A stretch of 64,000 nucleotides of DNA from Delphinapterus leucas (Eukaryota; Chordata; Mammalia; Artiodactyla; Monodontidae): the NCBI RefSeq assembly GCF_002288925.2, contig NW_022098050.1, positions 2,547,796 to 2,611,795 on the forward strand, given 5' to 3'. This document shows positions 1 through 13,290 of the stretch, one piece after another; the first letter of the stretch is position 1; each line of letters opens with the position of its first letter. Position numbers and translations under genes: made by a program. The notes under the pieces are model-generated. The model searched no databases. It saw only the letters and a program-made list of their open reading frames with translations, and was not told the origin of the DNA.

Positions 1-1410
1 TGCAGCAATTTTTCATTCTGAATAGGTAACATAAAAGTGCTCAAGAGGAAACAAATAAAATGGACAAAAACCTAAGGAAATCCCGGTATTTAAGGGGAAA
101 TGAGAAAATAAATCGAGGCACAAAAGGAAAATATGCTCTGATAAAAACTCAAGATGAATGGACATAAATAAAATTAAATTTTCATATTGTGCTCAACCCA
201 GATAACGGAGGAAAGCCAGGTTATTGATAACTCTAGTAGCAACATTTTCTGAGAAATACTAGTGAAGAAACTCAGACCATAGTAGAGAAAGGGATGGGCC
301 TGTGTTGAGAAAGTGAGGAGAATAGTTCACACTACCACTGAAACATTTTTTATTAGTGAAGGGAAAGAGGTAAATCATAGGTAGATATAGAGGACACACA
401 CATGAACATAGAATATCTCTGTGTAAAATCTGTCAATAATGCACCCATAGATCAGGGAAATATAACATGCATAATGATATTATCAATAATATTATTTTGG
501 AATTTTGGGAAACGATGTAAGCCCTCATGTAGACTTTTATTCGACAAATGAGAAACTAACATACCCAAAGCCACAATTCAGATTAATAACTTATTCATGT
601 TATGTGCTTTATACATTATAGACTTAATAAATGGTAAATAAAAACATCAGTAAATGCAAAGTCAAATTATGTAGCGATGCTTTGTACAATTTGGATACCA
701 AATAAATCCATATTAATAAAGAAAACTAGAAGCCAGAAGCAATGTAATAGCTTTTGCAAATTAGTCACCAAGGTGGTCAGTTACTGTTGTATTCAATAGG
801 CTAGTGAACAGAAGGGTTTTGAGAGTGGGAATGATTACAGTGCTGTTACATAAATTGTAGCTTTGAGAAAGCACTCAAGGAAAAGATGTCTAGTTAATCA
901 TTATGATATTCTTCATGTATGTATGAAGAATAATTTGGGAAAACCCTGCATCCTGATAAGACTGAATATAACATGGTTGAATTCCTCTATTCCATAAGAG
1001 TTCTCTCTCCCTTTTGTTTTCTTGCTTGCTATTATCATAACGGACTTTTAAGGAAAAAGCAGATTTTGTGGCTGGAAATCATGTATACAGTAGAGCCATT
1101 TTCAGTACTTTGTAACAGTTGTTTCATGTGAGAAGAACATGAGAGATAATCTTATAGTATTGGCAGAAAAGTATTTTGACAGCTGACTGTTACAAAGTAT
1201 CCTGTGTAATTATTCCACCTCCCCTCTGACTAGGGATAAGTGTTTTACATATGACCCATACTAATGAAAATACTGAATTTCAAAATGTCTGTTCTACGTT
1301 GACATCTGCAAATATTTAACTATCCAGTTCTAGAATCCCCTTGGTGATTCATTCCTCTAAAACTAAGAGAGCAGACCTAATAACAAGCCCTCATTCATGG
1401 TGATGTGGTG

Positions 1411-1448
1411 ATTTATTTATTCATTTATTTATTTATTCATTCATTTAT
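1411..1448. repeat. (ATTT)n/(ATTC)n microsatellite
   Basis: An imperfect tetranucleotide run alternating ATTT and ATTC units, with no coding potential. Confidence 0.8.
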
Positions 1449-1929
1449 CTCCCTACTGCTGCATCTAGGGAGGCCTTCACATCAATGGCAGCTCTTTCTG
1501 GCGATAATATGAGGCAAGTGTAACTTAATATCAAAATGTATGAGACTTCACTCCCAGAAAGAGTGTTCTATTCATATTGAGCCTTTCTATAAAAATGAAA
1601 AGTTGGATCTGGAGAACAGAATTGGAGGAGGGCTATATTTGCAGTAGGATAAGGAGATTAAATATAAAGAGCTATAGGATTTATCTCTTTTATGAGTTGC
1701 TGCTGGAAAGGAGCTTAAGCTTTTAAAAAGTGGTGACCTTGATATAAATTCCATATTTAACCAGTAGTGAAAATATTATGAAGAATGAAGAGGATGTGGA
1801 AGAACATCAGGCATAAGTGTGAAGATTCAAGAGATGCAGTGAGGTTGACAATCTAAGCCGTTAAACCATCATAGCAGAAAATGGTAACATCAATAAAACA
1901 TACTATGTAACAGTTTGTCCATTAGGAAG

Positions 1930-2065
1930 TGTTTTTATATCAGGATGTTATTTACTTCTCACAACAACTCTATGAGGTTAAGTATCCTTATAATTTTATG
2001 ATCAGGTAACTGAAGTTCAGGGAAGATAAGTTATTTGTCCATGATCACACAGCTTGTTAGTACAT
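1930..2065 (-). repeat. MIR SINE fragment
   Basis: The order of short blocks matches the reverse complement of the MIR core and 3' region: CTCACAACAACTCTATGAGG, then an element resembling 'AACTGAAGTTCAGGGAAG', then 'CACACAGCT'. It is an old, diverged copy with no target duplication left. Confidence 0.6.
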
Positions 2066-3389
2066 TCTTCTGCCCTTGCAAATGTCCTCTTCTTTTTGTA
2101 TTCTTTATCACATTTTGATAAAGATGCGACCCATTCATATTTTGCTTTTAACTTTTAATTATATCTCTAATATCACTCCATGGCATTACATTCTGCCCAC
2201 CCGAGTGTAAAGTATTTTATTCCTGTATTCTTTGTTGACAAGAATCCGTAGTATAATTGTCACGTTCTACCATGTTTATATTTATGAAGATATACAAATC
2301 ATTAGCCCATTTTCTTTTCTCTGAAAATGGCCTATTTAAACCATTTGTTCTTTAAGTGAATTGTAGGTGATTCAGATTGATGGCTCTTCTTTCTAGTCAG
2401 AAAAATCTAAAAATTGCAGTTGACTGGAATTGATACTAAAATTGCCTAAAAAGTATTGAAAAGAAACCAACTGTGAAATGTGCATAAATTATATAGAATA
2501 AAAAAGTCTCTTCCCAAAAACATCTAATTCTGCCTTTAAATTAAATTAACTCACAGTTTAATTCTGTTCTCCCCCCCATTTTTGTTTTTGATATGGAAAT
2601 AAAAGACTTTCATCATAGATAGGAACATGCAAAAGCAGCTTAATTTATTAAATGTACCATGTTTAAAGAGTGTTATATGTAATATTTGCAAATGTAGAAA
2701 TATAATTTGTTTACCTCTTTTTTTTTTAACCTCCTGGGAGACTTGTAGGAATTTATGTATAATGTAGATTAAGCACTCGGATATTTGTTTCCTAAACCAC
2801 TGTATAGGCCAGGATCTAGTCAGCTAAAGCAAATTCTTTATAAGCAGTTCAGTAGGGAGAATTTAATGTGGTAAATGGGTTATAAATATGTTAGAAGAAC
2901 TGAAATGGTGGGACATAGGCAGTCCAGGGGTTAGCAACCACCCCTATGTCTGAAGGGAAGAAGAAAGGAAGGAAGTGGTGTTAGCAAACTCAGAAGCTGA
3001 AACAACAGATCCTTTCAGAAAAATCCAACCTGGAAGTCAGTTGGCAGGAGAGCCTGGGAAATGGAGGACATATTTATGGGATAAAGTGGTAAACAAGCAG
3101 ATAAGACTTCCTTTCCCATGGTACTTAACACTGTATGGAAGGGAAAATATATACCTATATAAAGAAATAAAATCAGGAAAATATCAATTAGTGATAATTG
3201 ATAGGATAGATATAAAATAGAGTGGTATACTAAAGAATTATAAGCCTTTATTTTCATGGATATTTTGTATTCATTTGATTTTATTCAAAATTGCATTGAG
3301 ATAATATTTACTTTAATTTTTGAGCACCCCCTCACTGGCATCACTGTAGTGCCATTGGGATAAGACTAATGTTTCAAAGGGCTTCTAGC

Positions 3390-3640
3390 TATTTTGCTTG
3401 AGCAACTAGGTGAATGGTGTGTTTATCAGTGAGACAGGGGAGACTAGGGTGAGAGTAGATTTGAGGCTAGAAGTAAAGATTTATTTGTGGGTCATGTTAG
3501 ATCTAAAGAAATTTTTTAGATTTCAATTGAGTATGATAAATCGGCAACTGGATATGTAAATCTAGAGTTCAGATAGAGGTGAGAGCTGGAGATAGAAATA
3601 CAGGACACAACAGAGAGTTGGTATTTAAAGTGCGGGTTAA
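3390..3640. repeat. Ancient interspersed repeat, family unassigned
   Basis: Blocks such as AACTAGGTGAATGGTG, GAGACAGGGGAGACTAGGG and GGCAACTGGATATGTAAATC recall an old, abundant mammalian interspersed repeat (L2/L3-like or similar), strongly diverged. I cannot name the family with confidence. The segment at 60600-60960 may be another part of the same family. Confidence 0.35.
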
Positions 3641-3689
3641 ATGAGATTATATAGAGGGAGATTAAATGAGATAATACATATAAAGATTT

Positions 3690-4504
3690 TTAAAAATGAT
3701 AGCTTTATTGAGATATAATTCACATATCATAATATTCTCCCATATAAAATGTAAAATTTAATTTTTTATTGTGGTAAAATATACATAACATAAAATCTAC
3801 CATTTTAACTATTTTTAATTGTACAATTTAGCGGCATTAATTACATTCACAGTGTTGCTCAATCATCACCACTATCCATTTCTAGATATTTTTCATCATC
3901 CCAGACAGAAACTCTGTACCCATTAAGCAGTAATTGCCCATTCCTTCCTCCCCACCGCAGCACAGGGTAACTGCTATTCTAATTTTATCTCTAGGAATTT
4001 TCCTATTCTAGGTATATTATATAAATGGAGTCATACAATATTTGTCCTTTTGTGTCTTGACTTATTTCACTTAGCATAATGTTTTCAGGCTTCTTCCATG
4101 TTGTAACAAGTATCAGAATTTCATTCTTTTAAAGTCCAAATGATATTGTATGTATATACCATGTTTTGTTTATTCCTTCATCTTTTGGTGGACATTTGAG
4201 TTGTTTGCACCTTTTGGCTATTGTGAGTAATGCTGTTATGAACATTGTTGTACAAGTATCTGTATACATCTCTGCTTTCAGTTCTTTTAGGTATATAACT
4301 AGGAGTGGCATTGCTGGATCATATGGTAATTCTTTGTTTAACTTTTTGAAGAACCTCCAAACTGTTTTTCCATAGCAGCTGCACTATTTTACATTCCCAC
4401 CAGTAATGCACAAGGGTTCCAACTTCATATATTCGCCAAAACGTGTTTTCCTTTTTTTTTTTAATAGTTATCATATGGGTGTGAAGTAGTATTGTATAAA
4501 GCTT
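3690..4504 (-). mobile_element. Old L1M-type LINE, 3' end
   Basis: The reverse-complemented L1 3' UTR begins with TTTATTGAGATATAATTCAC. It continues into the C-terminal part of ORF2, recognisable as CATTGCTGGATCATATGGTA and TTTACATTCCCACCAG. Many stops and indels break the ORF2 frame. The 5' end is truncated near 4500, where an L2 fragment follows. Confidence 0.75.
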
Positions 4505-4652
4505 TTTGTGCAGTGTTCTTTCCCCCACCATTTCCTCTCAGTAGAATATAAGTGTCATAAAACCAAATATTTTGTATATTCACTCCTTTATCCCCAGCTG
4601 GGCCAAGCACATAGTCTTTGCTCAATAAATATGTATTGACTGAATGAATGCA
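4505..4652 (+). mobile_element. L2 LINE 3' end
   Basis: The segment carries the L2 3'-UTR pattern: a TAGAATATAAGTG block, 'TATCCCCAG', 'GCACATAGT', then GCTCAATAAATATGTATTGA and a GAATGAATG tail. It is an ancient copy in sense orientation to the host gene. Confidence 0.6.
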
Positions 4653-5944
4653 TTTTAAATGCTCAATAAATGATATTTAATTCACTCTTCTAATAAATGA
4701 TAGTTAATATATTAATTCCTGTATTATGTTGAGTGTCCCCTGCTGGGCTTAATGGTTTTGTTTTGTTTCTGTGAAATGACTTGCCTTTGCTATGAGAAGT
4801 TTAAGAGGCAGTATGCTGAATTTACATAGAATGAAACTGCCTCAAACCATAACAACAGAAAAGGAGGGGAAAGACTTGAAAAATATGACATTAGAAAGCC
4901 ATGGAAAAGCAGGCAAGATCTCACATGTTATCTTCAAATTGGAGCACTCGGTGCTATGAACATATAAATTCAGGAAGGTGGCTGCAATCTCTTCTTCAAG
5001 GAGACTATCTAGCTTCCGTTTCCATTTCCCCCAAACCTTTCTTGAGTGAGGAATAGTTTTCCCGGATAAAGATACACTGTTCTATCTTCTTTGTGTCTGT
5101 AGAAGTTGGGCCACTTTCTAAATATGCTAAGTTCAAAGCAGTCACTCAACATGAGAACTCTGACTGCGAATTTCAGTAAACACTGTGTCTTCAAAATTAC
5201 ACCAGTCTCCAGAGTCTGGAAATATGCACCTTGGTCAATTTTATGGAATAGATTCAGTTTTTGTCTCCTATATGTAGTTAAGTATACAATATAAATGCCC
5301 ATTATCACTAAGTTTATTTACCATCTTCACAGTTAATTTTACTTATCACTTATATTTTTATTTTGAAGTCAAGGACAGCAAAGCTATAATCAGGAAATAC
5401 TGACCTGCAAAGTAAAAATGAATAAAACGTATGCCATTGTTGTATTCCAAAAATATTTAGAGAAGTATTCGTAGAAAAAAAATCACTGATTTATAGCAGC
5501 TATTTGCTGACGTTGTCAAGATTTGGTTTACACACAGTAGCGGAAAAAGTATTGATATGTTTTTAAATTTCAGAAAATTGATATAACTCTGAAAAATCTA
5601 TTTGTACATGGGGAAATTTCAGCAAACTCTGGTAGTTCTCTGTCTTCTTTAAAGATCAGTGTAGACTTTCTTTTACTCTATTGGAAATTTCCCTGGAATT
5701 TTCATTGTAAAATGAGAGGTGGGGTGCAGGATTAACCATGTGTCTGGATCCTGGTTCACCACTTTTCCACAACATTCTAGGAGCAAGATTTAATAGTACA
5801 AGAACTATTATAATCACGTTAGAAAAAACTGCCTGTGTGATGCTTAGAGAGAAAAAAGTGATTTGCAACTGACACAAATGTGGCCCACACATTTATTCTT
5901 CTGTTCCCTTATCTTTATGTTTCTTTTTAAAAAAATTTATCTTT

Positions 5945-6178
5945 TTTATTTTCTTCCAGGTTTATTGAGATACAGTTGACACATAGCATTGTGTTAGTTT
6001 AAGGTGTACAACATGAGAGTTTGATATACAGACAGACTGTGAAATAATTACCACAATATGATTAGTTAACACATCCATCACTTCACATATTTAACTTCTT
6101 TTCTTCTTTTTCTCTTGTGAGAACATCTAGGATCTACTCTCTTAGCAACTTTCAAGTATACAATACAGTATTGGGTTT
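5945..6178 (-). mobile_element. L1MA-like LINE 3' UTR
   Basis: The reverse-complemented mid-age L1 3' UTR is recognisable from GGTTTATTGAGATACAGTTG, TTAAGGTGTACAACATGAG and CTTGTGAGAACATCTAGGAT. No ORF2 is retained. It directly adjoins the younger L1 at 6180. Confidence 0.7.
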
Positions 6179-6179
6179 T

Positions 6180-6812
6180 TTGTTTTTAATTTTTTTGGAG
6201 TATAGTTGCTTTACAATGTTGTGTTAGTTTCTACTGTACAGCAAAGAGGAGATATATGTATATGTAAATCTTCCTTGGATTTCCTTCCTAGTTAGGTCAC
6301 CACAGAACATTGAGTACAGTTCCCTGTGCTATAAAGTAGGTTCTCATTAGTTATCTATTTTATACGTAGTATCAATAGTGTGTATATGTCAATCCCCATC
6401 TCCCAATTCATCCCACCCCCTCTTTCCCCCTTGGTATCCATATGTTTGTTCTCTACGTCTGTGTCTCTATTTCTGCTTTGTAAATAAGATCGTCTATACC
6501 AATTTTTTCAGATTCCACATATGTGTGTTAATATACGATATCTATTTTTCTCTTTCTGACTTACTTCACTCCATATGACAGTCTCTAGCTCCATCCACGT
6601 CTCTACAAATGACCCAATTTTTTCCTTTTTATGGCTGAGTAGTATTCCATTGTATATATGTACCACATCTTCTTTATCCATTCCTCTGTTGATGGACATT
6701 TAGGTTGCTTCCATGTCCTGGCTATTGTAAATAGAGCTTCAGTGAACATTGTGGTACATGACTCTTTTAGAATTATGGTTTTCTCAGGGTATATGCCCAG
6801 TAGTGGGATATC
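6180..6812 (-). mobile_element. 5'-truncated cetartiodactyl L1
   Basis: A younger L1 3' end in reverse orientation: T-rich tail, GGAGTATAGTTGCTTTACAA, the 3' UTR, then the C-terminus of ORF2. Two minus-strand frames within it (6508-6699 and 6603-6818) keep short ORF2 stretches such as WKQPKCPSTEEWIKKMWYIY and MEYYSAIKRKK. It is truncated near 6812, and I see no clear target duplication. Confidence 0.8.
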
Positions 6813-7117
6813 TTTCAAATCAAGAAGGTCAACTACGCTGAAAAGAAGGTCTGTTGTATGCAGGGTGGGAAGAGATAATCAGGTGGTTGCAAGTAGCTAT
6901 TCATTGCCAGGAAGTCTTTATAGCTGTGTTATAGTTTTTGCCTGGCCTGGAAGAGACATTTGCTTACCACATCCACTGTCAAGAAGTGTGTGCTATGTCG
7001 AAGAAGCATACAGGGAGAGGAGGGAAAAGTAGTGCAGTAGGATGTTGGTGAGGGTTGTTTAGAGGGATTAAGCAAAAAAATAAATGTAAATCAGAACTTC
7101 GTAGCCATTAACTAATA

Positions 7118-7200
7118 GTTCATTCATTCATGCATTCATTTAACAAATGTTTATTGAGAGTGCCTGTTATATGCCTGGCACTGTACAAGACACTTAGGGA
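7118..7200 (-). repeat. MIR/L2 shared 3' tail
   Basis: The segment reads as the reverse complement of the tail shared by MIR and L2: CATTCATTTAACAAATGTTT followed by GCCTGGCACTGTACAAGACA. It is an old fragment. Confidence 0.55.
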
Positions 7201-7339
7201 AATCATTAGGCTTCTTAAGTCCTTATGCTCCATTGGCCATCACTGAATAAATTCTTATAATGGATTATTCTCCATGTGTCAGAAGAAACTGGAGTGTTCA
7301 GAAAGGGAGAAAGAGTATAAGAGATTTTTTTTGAAAAGT

Positions 7340-7930
7340 GCCTGAATCATTTAAAAGTTAAGCATAGAATAACCATATGACTCAACATTTCCACTTCTAA
7401 GTATGCACCCAAAAGTACTGAAGGAAGACACTCAAACAAATACTTGTAGGTGAATGTTCATAGCAGCATTATTCTTAATAGCCAAAATGTGGAAACAAAC
7501 CCAAATGTTCATCAGCTTATATACCAAGAAACTAAATATGATATATCCATACAATAGGCTATTTATTAAGCCAAAAAAAGGAATGAAGTACAGATACATA
7601 CTGTAGCAGGAATGAACCTTGAACATATTATGCTAAGTGAAAGAAACCAGACACAAAAGTCCACATATTGTACGATTTCTTTTATATGAAATATTCCAAG
7701 TAAGCAAATCCATAAAGACAGAAAGCAGATTGGTGGTTGTCAGGGGCTATGGGAATGGAGAAATGGGTAGTAATTGCTAATGGGTATGGATTTCCTTTTG
7801 GAATGATGAAAATGTCTTAGAATAAGATAGAGGTGATGGCTGCACAACATTATGGATGTACTAAATGACACTTCACTGTGCACTTTCAAACAGTTAATTT
7901 TATGTTGCGTGAATTTTACCTTGTTAAAAA
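7340..7930 (+). mobile_element. Old L1M-type LINE, 3' end
   Basis: A sense-orientation L1 segment covering the end of ORF2 and the 3' UTR. It contains GAATGTTCATAGCAGCATTA, TATGCTAAGTGAAAGAAACC, GGTGGTTGTCAGGGGC and GTGAATTTTACC. It is highly diverged, with no usable reading frame. Confidence 0.7.
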
Positions 7931-8183
7931 TATATGCTTTTAAGAATTCAAACAGCATACAGCTAACTCTCTCATTTTACCTCTTATGAGAAGAATACAT
8001 ATTAACAGCGGAGGCAGCAAAATAAGGGAAAACAGGTAATTAAAAATTGAGATTGTTATGAAGAAAATAAACAGAGATAAGATGGATGGTGATAGAGGAG
8101 GTCAGCCATAGCTTCTCTGAAGATATTTGTCATTTATATGACCTTGAGACCACTTCCTGAGCCTCAGTTTCCTTCAGTGCCAT

Positions 8184-8222
8184 GTTTGTTTGTTTGTTTG
8201 TTTGTTTAATCTCTCTCTCTCT
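8184..8222. repeat. (TTTG)n followed by (CT)n
   Basis: Six uninterrupted TTTG units are followed by a short CT run. It lies just after a MIR-like CCTCAGTTTCCTTCAG block. Confidence 0.85.
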
Positions 8223-8877
8223 TTTTCTTTCCCTCCAGAAGAGGTGTAGAAGGAGACCTTGGGGTCTATAGTGGTGAAGTTTGAAAGTTCTCGTGCCCAA
8301 GAATAACTCAGGTGGAGAAATACTAGACTCGAATTTCATACACTGAGGCCTCCTCAAGTCTAATATTCCAGGAATACTAGGCTAGAAAAATTTAAATGAT
8401 AAAATTATATTATTCACTTTCTGTCAAAAAGTGGGAGATAATTATTTTGAATTTATAGTTAGCAGAAGATTGAGGATGAAGTTCAACTTACAGGTTAAAT
8501 TATTAAGAAACAATTTCAAACAAGAAGACAATAAATCGGCATTTTTAGGTCTTATCAATTGCTCAGTGTTCTTACTCTAATCTTTTCAGAAGCACTGATT
8601 TCAACGCAGTTAAATCAATAGGTCCTCCAGAGCTCTTCTGAAAAGAAAACCTAATCCAAACAAATTTCACATTGAGTGTCAGTAGCTGGAAGCATAGTGT
8701 GTGTAAGAAAGATAAGATAGAGGGGCCACACACATAGCTTCAGGCATCACCATAAGGACTGATAGAAAAAAATTACAGATAGAAAAATTGGAAGGCTTTA
8801 AGATTAGAAATAAACTATCAAAGTATGTTTAAGGCTTAACAAACTGTAAGAGGTTCCCTCCACAATCTAACCCTGAC

Positions 8878-9087
8878 TTTTTTTTTTTTTTTTTTTGCGA
8901 TATGCGGGCCTCTCACCGTTGTGGCCTCTCCCGTTGCGGAGCACAGGCTCCGGACGCGCAGGCTCAGCGGCCATGGCTCACGGGCCCAGCTGCTCCGTGG
9001 CATGTGGGATCTTCCCAGACCGGGGCACGAACCCGTGTCCCCTGCAACGGCAGGCGGACTCTCAACCACTGCGCCACCAGGGAAGCC
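8878..9087 (-). mobile_element. CHR-type SINE, internally deleted (CD) form
   Basis: A complete tRNA-derived SINE in reverse orientation: a run of T's (the A tail), GCGGGCCTCTCACCGTTGTG, and the tRNA-like head ending CCACCAGGGAAGCC. The pol III B-box region reads ACGAACCCGTGTCCCC on this strand. CTAACCCTGAC occurs on both sides (8867-8877 and 9088-9098), an 11-bp target-site duplication that fixes the ends. The central deletion relative to the about 330-bp long form marks the toothed-whale-type subfamily. Confidence 0.95.
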
Positions 9088-10424
9088 CTAACCCTGACAT
9101 TTGTGATTCCCAACATTTTATTTTCACAACGAATGATTAAACAGTACAGTCAAATTTATGGTTAAGTAGTCACCTTCCAAACAATGGAGTTCTGCTCCAT
9201 TCTGTAGTAACTGAACTTTCAGATCTTCCATCCCTCTGTGCTGCTTTTCAGTGCCCCAACGTTTGTAACACTTCAAGAATACTCTGTGCTTTTGTTTTCA
9301 CACAAAAAAATTATGTACAAAAGATTATGACTTGAAAAAAGACCAGTGAATGTTAGAGTAAACCATGTAAAACATAGAAGCCTAAAACAACTTAATCCTT
9401 AAAAAACATTGATCAAACCCTGTCTTTCTCAGCACTTCGTAAGTGGGAAGAGATTTCCAAACATTATGGAAATGTTATTATTTCCCCTAGGGACCAGGAA
9501 ATTAACATAATATACAGGTCAAGTGTTTAGTGGCACCGCCGTTAGAGGACATATTTAACAATCATGTTACTGGTAATTCTGTTAGAGTGGAGAGAAACAC
9601 TGAATACTATGGATTATCATGCATAGGGGGTGTGATTACAGAATGATTGAAACTGTGCTACCCTTAGGTATGGCATAACATGGCTTTTATTTTACTCTAT
9701 AACTAATCAGGCAATATACAAAATTTCTCTTCCCCCATATATTTTTCCTTCTTACCCCCTGCCTGCACTACCCAAATTTCCACACCTCGATCTGTAGCTG
9801 CGTGATGTTGTCATCCTTCAAAAGATAAATTATAAAATCTCTGGTAGCTCCCATGCATGCCAGTTCAGAATCTTTCACTTTTTCAAAGTAACACACCACT
9901 AAGGAACCTATGGAGAACTTCGATACACTGTACTGACTTCCAGAGACTACTTACAGAAATATTCTAACTTTATTTTTTGTGTCATAGATTTACTTCTTGA
10001 TTATGTTCCAAAATATGTTAATCCCCAGTATTTGCACTGGACTTAAGGCTAGATTTCCTTCTTCCTTATAAGACAGGGCCCTAAGCCAGTCCTTTCAGAA
10101 GCCATTACTTTTACAAGTATGTATATATATATGTAGAAAGTGTGTAGTAGAAAGAGCTGAAGAAGCCATGATATTTCTTTAATACCTGCTTCTTGCTCCA
10201 TCTTATTCTTTATTAGATGTTTGGGAGCTTAAGGACCTAGCTTTTCAAAGAAATCTAAGTTAGAGCGTGTTCTGCCTTTCTCCAGTAGGCATCTATTCTA
10301 GAATATAAAATAATATAAAATCAGGGCTAAGAGTAGGTAACTTTCTTTTGTTTTAAACAATGTATATATAGTTTATGTGTGCTAGCCCAGCACTACTTAT
10401 CTTCAGTAGTATACAGAAGAGACC

Positions 10425-10560
10425 AATGAATTAGAAGTTAGGAGATATATGTTCTAATCCCATTTCTGCCACCAATTAGTAGAACTTAGACAAATCATTG
10501 ACTTCAAAAAAAATAAATAATTGACTTCTTTAGGCTTTGGGTCCCTTTGCTGTAACCTCA
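10425..10560 (+). repeat. MIR SINE fragment
   Basis: A diverged MIR core in sense orientation: 'TTCTAATCCCATTTCTGCCA', 'TTAGACAAATCATTGACTTC' and a following TTTAGGCTTTGGG. An internal A-rich insertion interrupts it. Confidence 0.5.
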
Positions 10561-11604
10561 GGAGGCTGAAAGAAGTAACTCTCTCTAAACTGTTTGTACA
10601 ATACATTTTGTGTACTTGGTGTGTCCTGCAGGGTTACCCTTGCCAGAGGAAACTAGGTTTTGAAAAAATTTCACATTAATATCATTTCTTCACTGGAAAA
10701 GATGAGTATTGACTCTCAATTATGAACAACTGTTTGGTCCACATACCTGTAATATCCTGTCTCTCTCTACCCATTTTATAAACATTGGAACCAGCAGTCA
10801 TGATTTAACTTTTGCCTAGATTGCAGCTCATCTTTTAAAACAATAGAAGCTGAGTAGATATGTGCTGATGATTTTTACTGTAAATCCTGGAGGAGCATTC
10901 TTTCCCCATTTACCCCATTCCACTGTATTTCCCCGACTGCAGAGAGCCACAGTGCCATAGCAGTCATGCTGCAAATTTAATGATGGTGGATGGGACTCTT
11001 CACTTTGAGAGTGTCTAATTCCCCCCAGGGGGATCATATGTTTATTAATGTGTCACAGGTTGCTTGCTTCCTGTTAACTCTTCTCAGTAAATAGGACTGT
11101 AGCATTCATTGGATGCTGCTTTATTTTTAGCTTTTTAAATCACCTCCTGATGAACAGAAACAGTAAACAAGTATTAAAACATGGAAAGTAATTTGAAAGT
11201 AGTGCTATCCTGGGGAGTCTGGAATTCCAGACATTACCAGACAGTAGTAAATCAGCAGTCACCTCACAAAGCTAGGGAATAAAAGACAGGAGAATAACAT
11301 CTAAGGGTGCTCATCTGGAGCCACTTTCTGAAAATTAGGGGTCAGTTGCATTTATAGTAGAGCAAGAGGGGGTGGCTGAGGTAAAGAGTCGTATTTTTCA
11401 TAAACTTCTCATTCTTGTCCAACGCAGTCAGGTATCCCAGGACTTACCTGCATTCTTACGCTTTACAGTCATTAAACACCACAGAACTGAAGGCATCGTC
11501 ATGGTGATATTGCCTATCTAACCTGCCTTGTAAACAAACACTGTTTAGCCCTACTGCAAAATAGAAATATAAAGGAAGTAGGAAAAAGGGACGCAGTACT
11601 GCTG

Positions 11605-11835
11605 ATAAGCTCTAATACTTACTGAATGCTCACTAAGAGACTGACACTGTGTTTTAACATGCTTGATTCCCACAGCAACCTATGAGGTCTGTAGTATTAT
11701 TTTCTCCTTGTACAAATGAGGAAATGGAAGCCTAAGGAGTCAAGTAACTTTTCCTAATTTCAAAAGTAATGAGTGATTGGGCTGGAATCTGAAACTCTGC
11801 AGTTGGGCTTTAGAGATCTTACTCTTAACCCAACT
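11605..11835 (-). repeat. MIR SINE
   Basis: A near full-length reverse-complement MIR: 'TACTGAATGCTCACTAAGAG', 'CAACCTATGAGGTCTGTAGT', 'AAATGAGGAAATGGAAGCC', 'AAGTAACTTTTCCTAATTTC', then 'CTTACTCTTAACCCAACTGC'. It is diverged but all blocks are in order. Confidence 0.7.
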
Positions 11836-12519
11836 GCCTGTAGAAAAAAAGGCCTGGTATTTGATACAAGGAGGTGTGGGGAAATCGACAACAGTATAAG
11901 TTTGAATAGAAAGAAAACCTAAGATTCTTGAATTTAGAAGATTAATGTGGAAGGTTCAAGATTAGAATTCACTGATTTACTTCCTAGAAAAGTCTGTTCT
12001 TTAAGAATTCTAATGTGTTCTACAAATATCACTATTTTCCTAAAACTTCGAATATTTTCTTGACACATTTGAATGCATCCTAAGATAGCTAATAACTTAG
12101 TTATTTTTTTCTGAAAAAAATTATCTTAAAATGAGCCTGAGAAGAGCATGCTCCAGTCTGTACTGGAGTTAAATTAATAAATAATGCATGAGCAATATTG
12201 CTGGCAGCCCCAAAGAGGATTTTTTTCCCCTCTTGAGTGTGAAGCTCAAGCTAAAATTTAACACACTTTGCTTTCTCTCAAAGCTGTTTCTTTTTCAGTA
12301 TCTTACATGCTAAAAGATTGACTCTACCTTTCATATACTCATCTGAAAAAATTCTTTATCATCTTGTATGCCTCTCTCTTTCCTTCACTCCTTCACTGTC
12401 AAATTATTCTATATCTTTAATATATTTTTGAACATGATCCCTCCTTCCTATCTCGCTGGGCATTGCCTTTGTTGGAGTTGCTTTTTTTTTTTCCTGAATG
12501 AATGCAGTTGCTTTCTAAT

Positions 12520-13290
12520 TTGTCTCACTGTACTTAGTCCTCCTTGCAATCCAATCCAATCCATTTTTCTCACTACAGTCAGAAAAATCTTTCCAAAATC
12601 CAATTGTCATCATTTCCCAGCATAAAGTCCAAAGTCCTTACGGTGGCTTTACAGGACTTTCAGTCTGGCTCCTGCCCGCATCTCCAGTCTCAGTTCCTGC
12701 TGTTCCTTTATCACTATTTTATAACCCAGCCACACCAAATTATTTGCAATTACTCAAACATGCCAAGCTGTGTCATGCCTTCAAGCCTTTGTGCATACTA
12801 TTCTCTGAAATAACCTTTCTTAAAATTGTTAAATTCTTACTCACACTTTAAGATACCCAGATATCACAATTTATGAGGACTTCTTGTTTCTTTCTTTGAC
12901 ACTACTGTGTGGTACATACCCCTTTGTAGTACTTACCACCTTGAATTTTTTTTTTTTTTTTGCGGAACGCGGGCCTCTCACTGTTGTGGCCTCTCCCGTT
13001 GTGGAGCACAGGCTCGGATGCGCAGGCTCAGCGGCCATAGCTCACGGGCCCAGCCGCTCCGCGGCATATGGGATCCTCCTGGACCGGGGCACGAACCAGT
13101 GTCCCCTGCATCGGCAGGTGGACTCTCAACCACTGCGCCACCAGGGAAGCACCTCACCTTGAATTTTAACTATTTACTTGTGTATCACTTCTGGAGTGTG
13201 AGGGACTGGGGGCAGGAAATAGATCTCATCATTCTAGCAAAATCCCTAAGCACATTCTCTCAGGATATTTTTCAGGCTACTAATTGACTG
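12520..13290 (+). mobile_element. L2 LINE 3' region, split by a SINE
   Basis: The L2 pattern is legible: CATAAAGTCCAAAGTCCTTA, then CAGTCTGGCTCCTGCC, ACATGCCAAGCTGTGTCATG and GCCTTTGTGCATACTATTCT. It resumes after the SINE with CTTGTGTATCAC and a degraded 3' UTR. The CHR SINE at 12950-13154 inserted into it. The frames through this region are chance readings of L2 and SINE DNA. Confidence 0.6.
12950..13154 (-). mobile_element. CHR-type SINE, CD form
   Basis: A complete reverse-oriented copy: T run, GCGGAACGCGGGCCTCTCAC, and a tRNA head ending CCACCAGGGAAGC. Perfect 13-bp target duplications CACCTTGAATTTT lie at 12937-12949 and 13155-13167. It is inserted in an older L2 copy. Confidence 0.95.

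Noticed and set aside
2975..3220. An 81-codon + strand frame in an AT-rich region
   Set aside because: No homology is recognised, an opposing frame of similar length overlaps it, and there are no splice or promoter signals.
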